Under the pieces are notes generated by a model. It worked only from the letters and a program-made list of their open reading frames with translations. It was not told the DNA's origin and searched no databases. A stretch of 64,000 bases of DNA from Amorphophallus konjac (taxonomy: Eukaryota > Streptophyta > Magnoliopsida > Alismatales > Araceae), in NCBI GenBank assembly GCA_022559845.1, contig CM040121.1, forward strand, positions 512,286,566-512,350,565, in the 5' to 3' direction. Positions 1-12,730 of this stretch are shown here, piece by piece; position 1 is the first letter of the stretch, and every line of letters starts with the position of its first letter. The position numbers and the translations under genes were made by a program.

Positions 1-469
1 TCAAGTTGCTGTAGAATTCTGCTACCAGATTAGGGCAATACACCCTATGCAAGCTTAAGAAATATTTCCATTGCTGGAATTCAAACAGCTCAAGTACCTC
101 AGGGAACTCGGAAGCCATCTCTTGATCAACAAAATCAATATACCGAGGGGGTATAATCTTCCCGGCTTCCAACACTAGTAGAGGTTTCGCTGTAGACGTT
201 GTAAACGTATCTCCCTTCCTCATGGTAGAAGCTTCTTTCTTTTATCTTTTCGTCCCTTGAAGTTGTCCTGCGGCCACCGTGGACATAGCATCTTCTGGGT
301 GCGGCTGCTTCACTGACTTCCTCTTCCCTTTGCTCACAACTGACGAAGTAGACATGGCGGCAGCAGGGATGGAGGAGAGACGAAACGTGGAGACAGAGAA
401 AGTGCATTGGGAGGAGAGAGGGGTTGGAGAAGCGAAGGGTTGCAGGTTGTGCACGCGCAAAGGAGACAC
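1..469 (-). pseudogene. Fragment of a plant-transposon-protein (Transposase_32-like) ORF, interrupted by a stop, running off the left edge
   Basis: Read on the minus strand, a frame opens at an ATG at 469 and meets an in-frame TAA near 242. It then stays open in the same frame to position 1. The part after the stop contains a stretch reading roughly WKYFLSLHRVYCPNLVAEFY. This resembles the 'putative plant transposon protein' domain found in many plant retroelement ORFs. The N-terminal part is Ser/Thr/Pro-rich with a Lys-rich patch, like the low-complexity heads of such proteins. It has the same strand as the copia-like gag at 2270-4121 and lies downstream of it, so it could be an extra ORF of that element; this is inference. 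The function of the domain is not established. The single stop and missing C-terminus make it a fragment as seen here. Confidence 0.5.
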
Positions 470-847
470 GGAGCGGGAGGACGCTTCAGCTTCGAAAGGA
501 AAGGTAAAATGGTAAAGTAGATAGGGTTTCGTATATAGAGGAATATTACCAACTTTACCAATCTTCAGTAGACAATACCCAAAATACCCTTTCCTTAAAA
601 CTAAGGTACCTTTCTTCGTAGAGAAGCAATTTACGGAATATGAGATTATATCTCACAGAGTAATTCTTCACAAGACATCTTATGAATTGAAATCAATGAA
701 GGTAAAACAGCTTATTCAGGGAAACAACTCAGTCATTAAAGTCATTAATCTTACCGATCCTTTTCGTTAGCCAAAATCTGATTGAAGAACCCAATTTTAT
801 ATTTTTCTTAAGTCTGTAGAGATTAACTGAAAGAACCCTTGGGTCAA

Positions 848-881
<34 letters not shown>

Positions 882-2269
882 TTACTCCTTTTTCCCTCCA
901 TTTTTTTATTAGGAAAAACTTCTGATGAGTATTCCAGTATAACTGCACCTTTTTTACAGAAGGACACATGTCTATCAAACACCAGAATCCCTGGTTACTC
1001 AGTGTAATTTACTTTCGTACTTCATATGTTGAACAGAGTTAGCATTAATTATCATGACATAACCTCTGAATTTCTTTGAAACAGATGGTTAGTTTCTCAA
1101 ATGTCATGCCATTGCTCTGCCAAAATTTCTTTCATCATTTTATATCATGGCGTATTCCCAGTTCTTTTATCAGAAAAATCTCTTTATCAAAACGTAACAA
1201 ACATATAAACCTTAGGTTTCCAACAGATTGGCTGATTACTAAAGATTTGCAGATATCAGACCTTCTACAAAGAAGCTTCCAATTTGGACTGTTTCAAAAT
1301 CATTGAGAAATCATTCACTGTTATTTGTGAGAACTATTCGGATAAGATTTAATGTTCATACACTGTAAATTATATCTCAATTTAGATCAGCAAGATGTTT
1401 TTTAGTTCAAAGTGATCTGGGCATTTAATTATTGAAGAGGGTAAAGGTGACAGTATTTATCTATATACTACTCCCCTTGACTTGAACAACCAGAAACACT
1501 TAGAAGATAGAGAATGATAGGAGAGATAGACTAATGACAAGGTAAGGAGGATGAATGCCATACGTGAGCAGGGTAAGAGCATTTTCAAAGACCACAGCTT
1601 GAACGGCCATCAACCCACCAGCACTTCTCTCAGTAAATAAATCATCATCCAGCCTTCAGACAGTCTTCTCAAACAAACTTCAGCTTACACTAGTGACAGA
1701 ACCGGCAACAGTATTTACAAATTCATCAGACACCACAAAATGACTCTTACTAGAGCAAAGCACAGCCTCTCAAGATTTTAAACATTCACACGGTAGCATC
1801 TAGCTCATTGAACCAATACCAGTGACACTCCACAAAAAGAGTTATCAGCTCACAGCAGACCAGATACTCAAAGCTCACCAGCAAAAGAGATACCAAATCT
1901 CATGTTATCCTTTTCAGACGGGTATACCTCTAATGACCAGCTACCTTAGATAGACTAAGCATCCCCTTTGAGTGAGCAGAGATTTCCATCAAACATTATT
2001 GTTTTTGTTTTTCTTAAAGTTCACAGAAGTATATCAACAAAATATGCATTCTGCAGGAAGTTTGCATGGACTTCATTCTCAATATGTATTACTCATAAGA
2101 GAATGTCATCAATTATCAGAATTATTTCAATTAATCATGCAGCATTCCACATAGATTATTATGCAAACAAAAATTTAACAAGGAAACTAAAGGGTGGAAT
2201 TTGACTGACCTTAGTCCTCTAAATTTATTTAGCTCCCTTTTTTTATTTTATCTTCAGGAGCACACCTGC
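470..2269. other. Non-coding stretch between gag and the plant-transposon-protein fragment
   Basis: I see no reverse transcriptase, integrase or other recognisable coding sequence on either strand. The stretch is AT-rich with short purine-rich and A-rich runs. If the gag at 2270-4121 and the ORF fragment at the left edge belong to one element, this interval is where a copia pol should be. Its absence would make the element non-autonomous. Confidence 0.5.
850..879. repeat. (TA)n microsatellite
   Basis: An uninterrupted run of about 15 TA dinucleotides. Confidence 0.95.
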
Positions 2270-4121
2270 AGCCAAAGAGTTATTTGAAAGTCCTTGGACT
2301 CCAAGGATTCTTGGGTCCAGTTGGATGAATAGCACTCCACATTGATGGTTTCCAGCTTTTCCAGGAACAATTAAAAGCAGTATGACCTAATCTGCCACAC
2401 TTATTGCAAATGGGAGGTTTATGCATGAATACAGGATTCTGAATTCTCCTATATGCAACATGGTTCGTGTGAGCATGATATATTTTTCTGTCTCTTAAAA
2501 ACCATCATTCAGATTTAACATGCCCAAATCTTCCACAGTTAAGGCAACTAACACTCTGATTTTGAAATTTCTTAACATGCTTCTTTGCATAACCACTTCT
2601 GTAGTTTTGATCCTCCAGTTTCTTTAAATAACAATTATGCAGGTAATGACCCTTTTTGCCATAGTAATAACATGCATCGGAGACAACTCTATCAGGCATT
2701 TTCACATACTTATTTCGAACTGTGTGGGTATGCTTGCATGCATTTAACTCATCATTTTCTAATACAATGCAATCATCCATGACATGTCCTTTCTGTCCAC
2801 AGTAGTGACATGAAAAGGGTTTTGTGTTTGCATGAGACTGAATGGGGAAGCTTTTTCTATCATGCACTTGTTCAGGGCGATTTTCAGAAACAAGAGAAAC
2901 TTTAACAGCATTAGATGAAATTTTGGTTCTATGTTTATTTTTACTCTTCTTCTGTTCTCTTCCGTTTTTAAAATTTTTACTTTGGTCTTCACTTCTCTTC
3001 GCCGTGAACTGAAATACAGATGAAGTGGAAGGTTTTCCTTGTTCTAAACTTTTAACAAAGATAGTTTTTAATTTTTTTCCATCAACCTTCTTCATTACTG
3101 GACTGTAACCCATTCCCTCTCTCTGAAAATTCACATTAGCTCCAAGGAGCTTATTCAAATTGTCCTTTCCCTTAACAAACTTTGCCAGGAAATTCTTTAG
3201 ATCTTGAATTTTAGTTTGCAAGGAAACAATGTAGTCTTCACAGGAAATGACTTGATTATGCAAACCATCATGTAGACTTTTCAGAGTCTCATTCTCTTGT
3301 GTTAATTTCAATTCTATATTCACTTCTTTTTCTTCTAAGATTGATTTTCCTCTTTCAAGAGCTAGCCATTTTTCAGAAAGGACCGTATTCAGAACCATCA
3401 GCTTTTTATTTTGTTCCTTCAAATTGCTGTTTTCTTCAATCAATTTATCTTGAGATTCATCTGTTTCCTTTTTCTGTTTCACCAATAACTCATTTTCTTC
3501 TTTCAGGGATCTAATCAGATTCTTCTGCATATTGTCATCAGAATCTAAGTCTTCAATCAATTCCTTTAAGAATGCACATTTATTGCACGAATCCTCATTT
3601 CAAATTGAATTATTTTTCATGTTCTTGTTCTCAGATTTTAATATATCTAGCTCTCTCTTCAACTTCCTTTTCTCAAATTTAATTCTATCATACTTGATCA
3701 AGAGATGTTCATTCAACTCTACCAAATCTTAAAATGTAAAGTTGACAATGTCAGAGTTTACCTGTGAGGAAGTTTCTTCAATTTGAATCAGATCTTCATC
3801 TGAAGCCATGAGACATTTCACTTCGTCCCGGCTCCTGCTGAAATGCTAACATGTCGAGCACTTCAGAGGCACTGCAGCAATTGGCAATGCAAGAGAATTT
3901 ATCAGTATTTATCGCCCCTTTTATTAGGTCCAGGGCTCTCTGATTCTCAGAGGATTTCAGTCTATCTGAAGCTTTCCATAAGGATCTATCCTTTGGAACT
4001 TCATAAGGGTTGTGTGCAATGATTATCCACAGATTTGGATTAAACTGCATCACATGTTCTGGTTTAGCCAGTTATAAAAATTCAGACCCTCATATTTCGG
4101 GAGATCAACAAACGAAGACAT
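2270..4121 (-). pseudogene. Decayed Ty1/copia-type gag with zinc knuckles
   Basis: On the minus strand an ATG at 4121 begins a short acidic start, but stops and frameshifts soon interrupt it. A 351-residue open segment (3560-2505) holds a long Glu/Lys-rich coiled coil in its first half. It is followed by a basic region and CX2CX4HX4C-type zinc knuckles. The first, CHYCGQKGHVMDDC, is intact. The second has Tyr in place of the second Cys (CYYYGKKGHYLHNC). The third, CLNCGRFGHVKSE, runs into a stop. Another knuckle (CNKCGRLGHTAFNC) lies just beyond the stop, near 2400. In copia elements gag forms the virus-like particle and binds RNA through these knuckles. The position just inside a PBS and LTR (4256-6152) fits. 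Several frame breaks make it non-functional. Confidence 0.7.
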
Positions 4122-4255
4122 CCTTAGATTAAATCACTGAACTAAATGCAGGACAAATCAAAGGCAAAGATAAGAGACACAGATCAAACGAAAATGCACT
4201 GAAACCAAATCCGAGAACTGATCTGCAGGTCGTGGGACCCTTTGTGCAGACAACC

Positions 4256-4267
4256 GCTCTGATACCA
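4256..4267 (-). other. Primer-binding site matching initiator-Met tRNA
   Basis: The minus strand reads TGGTATCAGAGC, the standard copia PBS complementary to the 3' end of initiator methionine tRNA. It starts 3 bases inside the LTR end at 4270, which fixes element orientation (minus) and identifies the flanking LTR as the 5' LTR. Confidence 0.85.
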
Positions 4268-4269
4268 AT

Positions 4270-6152
4270 TGATGGGATCTAGCAATGGTGCGTGTAGGAT
4301 TCAAAGGGGGGGTGAATGAATCCATCTATCAATAAAAACTTTGACCAACTGAAAGCCAATTAATCCATATACAAAGGGCTGATTAAATCAGATCAACACT
4401 CGAATAACTGATGTGCACCAGTAAATTTTGAAAGCCAAGCTAAACTACTCGAGCCTAGTCATACATCTATCGATTCATAAAAGACAAGCAAGCCACACAG
4501 AGCACAAGGAGATTTTAGATGGTTCAGCATGCTGCCTACAGACCTACGTCCATCCCTCACTCAAATCCGAGCGAGGCTTCCTGCTGCCTTACAGCTTGAA
4601 AACGCTGCGCAACACAGCTTGTGTCCGCTGAGCCTCGCAGCTTGCATACAAACGGCTGAGCTACACAGCTTGCTATCCAGAGGATCCTTCCTCTGACTGC
4701 TGAGGATTATAGCTTGACCTCTGCTGCCACACAGCTTGAACAAATGAGTAAGATAAAGAAAAGAAAATGGTAGAAACAGCTACTGAAGGCTAACAATGAA
4801 ATCTGATGAAATAGCTCACGCAGGAGCAGACTGGTCTGGATTTGATCCAAGTACCAGTGGACAGACTCTCAGATATTCTTTTCACGATCTCCCTCTTTCT
4901 CTACCTCTTTTTCTTCTCCCACAAGCTCTCTCTTAATTTCTTCTTCTTTTCTAGATTGGGCTCGCTGCTAATCTTTTTACCTTCTCTCTGCAACCTCGTA
5001 TTCTCTCCGTTCTCTCACAATTGTTCATTCACACACCTTCTTCCTCTCTAGACTTCAGAAAGGATTCATATATATATATATATATATCTTCTGTCTCTGA
5101 ATCCCGTGCTCATGCCCTGGGCGTGTGGAGGGTGAACTCCCGCCCAAACGGCTTCCAGAAGGCTCTCAGCCACGTGTCACCATCTAAGCGTTGTAGCCTT
5201 CTACGTGGCACTCTTTCGGAGGTCGATCTGCCTTGGATCACGTGCCCCTCCTCGGAGAGAAACTCTATCAGAAAACGCAAGGCACTTAGTCAAGCACTTA
5301 GCACAGTTTGCACCAGGGTAATGAGAGAGTAAACATAGCATGCACTGAGTTGATAAAACCAGACGTGGGAAATGTATTGACTTATAAATATGCATGACAC
5401 CATATTGACTTACAAATCTTAGTGACCACCCGTGCAGCTGATGTGCACGGACATGAATCCAAGAGGCACAAGAAGAAGACTATGCACCGAGTCAAAGAAA
5501 AAAAGAACCAAAGATATGCAATGACTCTAGAGATGTCTAGGGCGAACAGTGCACTGACTCTTAAAAAAAAAGGGTAACACAGTAGATGCACCGAGTTGGA
5601 TTTGCGGTCCAGACACGAGTTGCACCGAGATGATGGAGAAGTGTATACGGACAAAGAAAAATGCAAGACAAAACTTGCACCGAGATGGTGGAGAAGAAAG
5701 CACTGACACTAAATGACAAGACTAAACAGTGCTTGCTGTGCAAGTATTGCACAGACCTAAAGACTTGCATCGAGCTTGAAAGGTGAGATGCAAAGACAAG
5801 GAATGCACGAGCCTAAATGCGCATGTTACATTGAAATACACTGACCCCTTATGTGTATGAGACAAGTAATGCACCGAGATGAAAACGGAACGACAGTGTT
5901 TGTGTGTGAACATAGACTTGCACCAAGGCAAGGTTTGCACCGAGGCAAGCACTTATACGTGAAATGCAGAACTAAGCTAGACTAGCACCGAGCTAGATCT
6001 CTAGCTGGACAACACATGCAATGACTATGATTTCTTTTATGAGATAACATGCAGCAAGTGAACCACACAAAACAAATAGAGTCGAAGAATTTTAAGCACT
6101 TTAATCTAAACATGATTCATAGAAAGTCATTATCAAAACTAGGGTTCCAACA
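4270..6152 (-). mobile_element. 5' LTR of a minus-strand Ty1/copia-like element (1.88 kb)
   Basis: On the minus strand the LTR begins TGTTGGAACCCTAG at 6152 and ends in CA at 4270, followed by the PBS. Its length and TGTTGG start are usual for long-LTR copia (Sirevirus-like) elements. It contains a (TA)n run near 5069-5088 and many dispersed copies of a TGCACCGAG-like motif between 5340 and 6000. Its right end cuts into the plant-mobile-domain exon of E1 at 6153, so the copia element inserted into that gene. The partner LTR and the second target-site copy lie outside the window. Confidence 0.75.
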
Positions 6153-8034
6153 CCTGGTAGACCCTGAGAAAGTGGGACGATACGCCTAGGGAGCAGCCAT
6201 GTTGACGCATCTATTTCCGGGTCTGTCTGAAAGAGCAGATCGAGAGATAACAGTGAGCAATTTTACGCCGTTCATCCAGGTATCCTGCTTCTCTCTTTTT
6301 TTGGTTTTTTCTTCGATATGTTAATGACACATGACGGTACAGTTGTGGAGCTATTATTACCTCTCAATGGGAAAGGCTCGTCATTGGCGCCCCATGGCGG
6401 TGCCGCTGGCAAGGCGGTGGCAACCCATCACGAGCCCAGCCTCTCTATCCTACCAGCTGATGGTGTTAAGGCGCGAGTTGCAAGAGTTCCCCGCGGTAAT
6501 GGTGATTATTGATTCATCATCATCTTTTTCTCCCCCTTTTCTTTTTTTTTATTTTTATATTAAGAAGATGTGTGTGACCTGACCCAGGTGGTTTGGAGGC
6601 CTTATGCGGGCATGATTGACGCCGATCAGCCATGGTTCATAACTAGCCGTGCCCGGTTCGGACGTGAACTCTGGATGCACTGTTTGAACGAAATCGAGCC
6701 ACTTCGGCTACGATTGGCCATGAGGACTCTAGGGCTGGCCCAAGAATGGGTGGACATGACTACCACACCATGTGTCGGGAGGAAGACGCGTGGGCCGGTG
6801 ACCTCCGTTGATTGGAGAGTGCAGTTCCCCGAGCAATATGAGGACTGGCAACGGGGTGGCACTCCCATGGAGTCACATGCTCAAGACAGCGAGGATTATC
6901 TACGCCTCTATAAGGCGATGTATGCAGAGCGACTCCATCCCGAAGGGACCGTGGAAGTGAACAAACTTTTTTTATTTTATATATTTTTTTTGTATGTTGA
7001 CCTATGCCCTGGCCACAGGATGTTCGCGACACTATGATAGCAAACCTGCAAGCTCGCCTGATAGGCACGGAGCGGTAGTTACATGATACTCACGCCGCCT
7101 TGAGTTCTTCAGTAAGCCTACATACACACGATCATAGACCAAGATTTCTTTTGCTAGGTCCTCAGTGTCACCTTATGTGTGTTGCAGCGCGCCCAGCTTG
7201 ATGCGGCCTCCTCAACAATGGGGGCGGATGGCGTTTCTTCCAGTTTATGGATCCCCACTTCCGAACTCGATTTGCTTCATGAGCAGCTTGCTCATACTAC
7301 GCAGCGAGCCACGGAGGCAGAAGGGATGCTCTCCACACAGGTGAGAGTCTCGCCATTGAATTTCACTTATTCGTGCCTCCACATATCTAAAATGATGGTT
7401 ATGGCAGACGAAAGAGGTGCAAGATGCACTTGCTCGCACCGTGCAAGGGGAAGCCAAAATAGCGGAACTGGAGGAAGAGTTGCGGCATCGTTCAGACGAT
7501 GGCTCTTCTCGGGACGCCATGGAGTTGAGGATTACCCTTCAGCTAGAAAGGGAGGACCGAGAGAGAGAACGCACGGAAAGGGAAAGAGACATCGAAAGAC
7601 AGAGAGCCGATAGATTGGCTGAGAGGGAGGAGCATAGGGCCATGGAGGTCCAACTATTTGAACTCCGAACCAGCCTTGGTCTCGCTGAACAATGGCTGAG
7701 AGATGGCGAAGAGCACTACCGAAGAGCACGAGAGCATGGCTTTCGTGTTAGCAACTTTTTTGCCACCCCTGTCGATCGACGGGGAGCAGATACGGGAAGG
7801 GGGGTACAGAGCAGTAGAGGCTCCGTCTTGCATGGTTTGGCAACACCCTCCAGAGTTCCTCGCCTGGAGAGTGGAGAAAGGGGTAACACTGAGAGAGAGA
7901 GGATAGAACCTAATGTACAACTGCTAGAAGGAAATAAAGGAAGGAATGTTCGATTTCCTGTCTCCTGCCGTCGTTCCTGCTTTTCAATCCTGTATACATT
8001 GCTCAATAAAAATAAGTCAGTTTTTCCGTTCTGA
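6153..8034 (+). pseudogene. E1 antisense gene: plant mobile domain plus coiled coil, six exons, decayed
   Basis: Six exons can be read with GT-AG borders: 6153-6279, 6343-6495, 6588-6950, 7019-7111, 7188-7340 and 7408-8034. All five introns are phase 0 and 63-92 bp long. Exons 1-3 match the plant mobile domain (retroelement-type PMD/aminotransferase-like), with a RYA-stop-GAA segment, then LWSYYYLSMGKA and VVWRPYAGMIDADQPWF. Exons 5-6 encode a highly charged coiled coil rich in ERERTERERDIERQ-type heptads. Nonsense codons are TAG near 6190, at a position where Trp is expected, and TAG near 7076. The 5' end is cut off by the copia LTR at 6152. It lies on the strand opposite to the Tat element E1, between E1 pol and its lost 3' end. 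PMD function in retroelements is not known. An AATAAA at 8005-8010 could be a poly(A) signal. Confidence 0.7.
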
Positions 8035-9816
8035 CTTGGCCCCTTGCTCATCAAGTAAATGTTTGTTCTGACTGTCCTTGATAATGGGTCAAGGGGCCAA
8101 GCCTTTATCGATTAAGGCAAGAGCAAAGATGATGAATGCAACATACGGGCACACAAATGGGAACATAATATGAAATGTAGCACACAAATGAGATCACACG
8201 GATGCATTTTTTTGTGTTGTTTGTTTATGCTTTTTTTTTAATTTTTTTAATTTTTTTTTGAAAGACACTTGTTATTACAACTGGCATGGTTCTTGGATCA
8301 GGGGTGTTTGAATCGTTCTTAAGTATCCTAATACGGGGTTAACGTGCTCCAAGAGGATTCCCACTTTGGGACATACCCGACGGCGTCTTCCGAGGGCCAC
8401 TTCACAATTTTTTTCTCTCTTTTTTTTTGTATAACTAATGCCTAGCGACCATTCTTGTGGCACTTGACTTTTATGACGACAGGGTTTCTTACTAACCTCC
8501 CAGGTATCCTGTTGGCACATCTAGATTGATTTGGGCCCCTAGACTCCTCAAATGATAATCCAGCCGGTTAAGACTTAACATGATGACAAAACCGTCATGC
8601 CATGCTTAGGCTCCCAGTTACTTCCGACCGTAAGGACACACCAAAAGAGCGTTCAAGGTAAGAGATTTGCCCGACCCGGGTCTATTTTCTCACAACTCTA
8701 GATGGTATAGAATGGAACACCCTAGAACCCTAACGGTCAACCACGCGACGCTGGCCCGAAATCAGACGCCGTCGCACCTATTGGTGACGCGCTTGCATTG
8801 ACCTAAGCCCGAGGTTAAAGTGGGAGTCCACCGAGGTGGTAGATAGAGGTCTTGACCGGCCAGAAACACCGAGACTCCTTCGCGGTGATGGATTTTGCCT
8901 TTCGAAGTAGACAATTACATGTGTGTTTTGCTAAAACGAGGTCGCTTGCCTCAGTGGGGCGCGCCTTTCAGGATTTCCGTTGAGCTTTCATCTTTGAGGG
9001 GAGGAAGAAGAGTAGTGGGATAAACCTTCCGAGAGGACTGACAAAACCGTTAACCCAACGAGCTAACCGGGACCTACTCGACCTCTCCCTTTTCGGCGAC
9101 TTCGGACCAAACCTCGAACAGAATTACGTTGCCCCTTTGTGGAATTTAGCTTTTGTTTTGAGGGGTTTCGCTTGTTGAACTCAGGCACGGCCACAGCCAG
9201 GCTCTTTTTTTTTTTTGAGGGAGACATGATGATTGGATATGTAGGAATCCCTCTTGTATGCCTGCGGGGACACTGCCCTCTTCTCGTGCTCTGACTCGAG
9301 TTCGAGGAGATGAATCCTACTCTTGCCTTCAAGGTATGGTATTTTGGTTCCTTTATGCTCAACGTTTTAAGGGCGCCAGATGTCTCATTGGGCTGAGAAA
9401 GGAGAGAACAAAGATTACGGCTTTCTTGGAGACCTTCGAGTATGGCCCCACAATAAGCAATACGACCAATTTTTTTGGCTAAAACAGCTGCGTGTACGCG
9501 TGTTGCCTCCTTTTAGTGGGCATAAGCCGACATGACCGGACAGGAATCTCCACGGTTTTGGCGGGCCAAGACCCGAGACCTATCGAGCCTTAATGGGTCT
9601 TATCCCACATAAGGGACAGATGCAAATATTTGACTGCATGATGGACACTAGACAATCCTTTTTGTGTGTGTTGGGCCTCCCTCGAGTTCCGCTTCGTTTG
9701 ATCCCGAAAGCGAGGTGTGGGAGTATGCGCAGGTTAACCCTGAGTTAGACTACAAAGACCGAAGAGTGAATTTCCGGCTCCGATGGTCCTCGTACCATGC
9801 TAGTTGTTACACTTAT
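8035..9816. other. Non-coding spacer between E1 antisense gene and E1 pol
   Basis: No convincing coding sequence was seen. It contains T-rich runs near 8229-8262 and 9209-9219 and otherwise mixed sequence. The antisense gene and pol converge on it, so it would hold both 3' ends. Confidence 0.5.
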
Positions 9817-12730
9817 CTAAGGATAGTATTTCTTAAGATAAAGTCCGTTCCAGGGGTGGGATAACTCGGTCCCTTCGGCATTGACTAGCTTATAGGCGTT
9901 GCCAGGGTACACGGCTTGAACCACATATGGCCCTTCCCAATTGGGTTGAAGTTTAGAACGCGGACCTCTAGGTTTGACAAAAATTCTTTTTACAACCATC
10001 TCGCCAACTTTGAATTTTCTCTCAATGACCTTCTTTTGATAAAAATGAGCGAGTCTATTTTGATAAACACGTGCATGCTCGGCAGCGGCCAGCCGCTTCT
10101 CGTCTAAGAGTTCCAACTGGGCAAGGAGTGAATTACGACGTTCGTCGAGGGGAAATTCCTTATCCAATTGTACCCTAAGAGAAGGAATTAGAGTCTCATA
10201 TGGGACTACCACTTCCATCCTATAAGTGAGGGCAAACGGAGTCTGCCTGGTGGGGGTACGGATTAAAGTGCGATAGGCCCATAGAGCTTCGATAGGCTTT
10301 TCTGGCCAGTCTGAAAACTTACTAGACTCGCAGGTTTTCTTTATGATTTTGATCAATGTTTTGTTGGTGGCCTCTGCTTGGCCATTACCTTGTGGGTAAT
10401 AAGGTGATAAATGATGCAATGCGATTGCGTACCTTTTGCAGAGGTCTTGAAGGTCCTGAGAAATGAACTGTGGCCCATTGTCAGTGACGATTATGCTGGG
10501 GATGCCGAACCTGGTGAGGATGTTCTTCATGATGAACTTGCAGACTGTTGACGCCTTGATTTCCGCATAAGCTTCGACTTCGTCCCATTTGGTGAAGTAC
10601 TCTGTCGTAGTGAGGATGAAAGATTTCTGCTTGGTGAGGGAATTGGGATCACCTAGGGGACCAATGATGTCAAATGCCCACATAGAGAAAGGCCATGGGG
10701 AGGATATTGGATGAAGTGAGGAAGATGGTGAATGAATTTTATCGGCGTGGAGTTGACACTTGACACACCTACAGACATAGATAGCACAATCATCTTCCAT
10801 AGTGGGCCAGTAAAAGCCTTGCCGAATGATCTTCTTAGCGAGCATTTGGCTATTTACATGGCCACCGCACACACCTAAGTGTGCTTCCTCTACACATTTC
10901 CAGACTTCATCGTCATCAAGACACCTTAATAGAACACCAGTAAGGTCTCTCCTATAGAGTAGACCTCCAACCAATGTGTATTTCTGGGCCAACCTTCTTA
11001 TGGCTTTCTTATCCTCTGTGGTGGCTCCTTCAGGGTAAGACTGATCTTTGCAATATTTGACGATTTCATAGAACCAAGGTTTCTCCTCGTCAGCCAGTTC
11101 TTCTTCAAATTCTGCCAACATGATTTCCCTTTTCTCAAGAATTTCCCCTTCCTGAACCTTCCGTAGGACTCTTTCTTTGATTTTTAAGAGGTAAGGATCT
11201 TGAACGGCAGGGACGAGACGCTTGTAGATGGTGATGGATTCAGACCATACACCTAAAGGAAATCTAAAAGATGACACCAAGGAGGCGAGGGCATCGGCCA
11301 GAATGTTCTGTTCGCGAGGAACATGGACAAAGATCAGCTTGGTGAACAATTTGGCATAAGCGGAGACCAACTCTTGATAAGGCTTGAGCTTGGGATCAAG
11401 AGTGCGATATTTGGTAAGCACTTGGCGGAGAATAAGTTGACTATCACCCACGACTCGCAATTCAGTGATATAGAAAGAATGGGCTAGTTCCAGACCAGCT
11501 AGAAGAGCCTCATATTCAGCAATGTTGTTGGTGACTGGGAATGCGAGATGAAATGCCTCTAGGATGGTAACGCCTTTGGGCGTCAGAAGGACAATGCCAA
11601 TGCCTTTCCCTTGGGAATTCAGAGCTCTATCAAAATATAACGTCCACATTGGCTCATCGGATTGAGTGATAGACATTAGTTCCTCATCTGGAAACTCTGA
11701 TTGGACAGGATCGAACTTGGGGAAAGGATGATGAGCGAGATGCTCGGCTATAGCATAGCCTTTAATCACCTTTTGCTGAATGTAGGTGATGTCAAATTGA
11801 GATAGGAAACTCTGCCAGCGTGCTAGCCTATCGGTAAGGACGGATTTCTCCAGGAGGAATTTGATAGGGTTCATGCGGGTGATCAAATGGACATCATGAG
11901 CTAAGAAGTAGTGCTTCAATTTCTGTACTAGCCAAACAAGGGCAGCACAAGTTTTCTCCATGGCTGTGTACTTCTGTTCACAAGAATTGAGAAGTTTGGA
12001 CAAGTAATAGGTGGCCCGTTCCTTGCCTTCTTCATCGGCTTGTGCGAGGACGGCTCCCACGGAGTCATCCAAGACTGAGATGTAAAGGATCAGAGGTTTT
12101 TCTGGTTTGGGTGGAATGAGAACGGGTGGACTAGTCAAATATTCCTTTAACCCTTCAAAAGCTTTTTGACACTTAGAATCCTAATGGAATTCTACTCCTG
12201 GCTTGGTCAACTCATAGAAAGGTCTACACCTTTGTGAATGCTGAGACACAAACCGATGGATGAATTGTAACCTCCCAATTAAATCTCGAACTTCCCTCAA
12301 ATTTTTGGGAGGCGACATGTCCCTGATGGCCTTAGCTTTGTTGAGATCTATCTCAATCCCCCTTTTGCTTACAATGAAACCCAGTAATTTGCCCGATGAT
12401 ACGCCAAACACACACTTCTTCGGGTTCATTTTCAATGGGAACTCCCTTGATCTCTGCAACACCTTAGCCAAAACCCTTGGATGTTCCACCCTGGTTCTTG
12501 ATTTTACCAATAAATCATCCACATACACCTCCAGATATATATGCATCATGTCATGAAATATGGCCATCATAGCTCTTTCGTAAGTAGCTCCAGCATTCTT
12601 TAACCCGAACGGCATGACCACATAACAATATGACCTATAACAACATGCGAGGGTGGTTTTTGACTGGCCTATTTCAGGGCATCCATGTGCTGGTGCTATT
12701 ATTTTGCCCCATTCACCTATATTCCAGAAA
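9817..12730 (-). pseudogene. E1 Ty3/gypsy Tat-type pol (RT, dual RNase H, integrase), truncated
   Basis: The minus-strand frame starts inside the reverse transcriptase finger/palm (VMPFGLKNAGATY, then YVDD). It meets a TAG at 12181-12183 where a Trp codon is usual, and continues 773 residues from 12138 to the stop at 9817. Domains in order are RT connection/RNase H, a second archaeal-type RNase H (YFDRALNSQG, NNIAEYEALLAG, VVGDSQLI, ILADALASL), an HHCC zinc finger (CVKCQ), an integrase core with Asp in AFDIIGPL, VTDNGPQF and Glu in GQAEATNKT, and a C-terminal NWEGPYVV segment. The second RNase H is diagnostic of the Tat/Ogre lineage. The first RNase H Asp context (LDDSVGAVL) and YFDRA instead of the usual YFDGA are slightly unusual. 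Upstream RT, protease, gag and 5' LTR are lost where E2-associated sequence begins near 12730. Confidence 0.85.

Noticed and set aside
1076..1306. 76-codon plus-strand frame
   Set aside because: Short, AT-rich, no motif, inside a decayed element.
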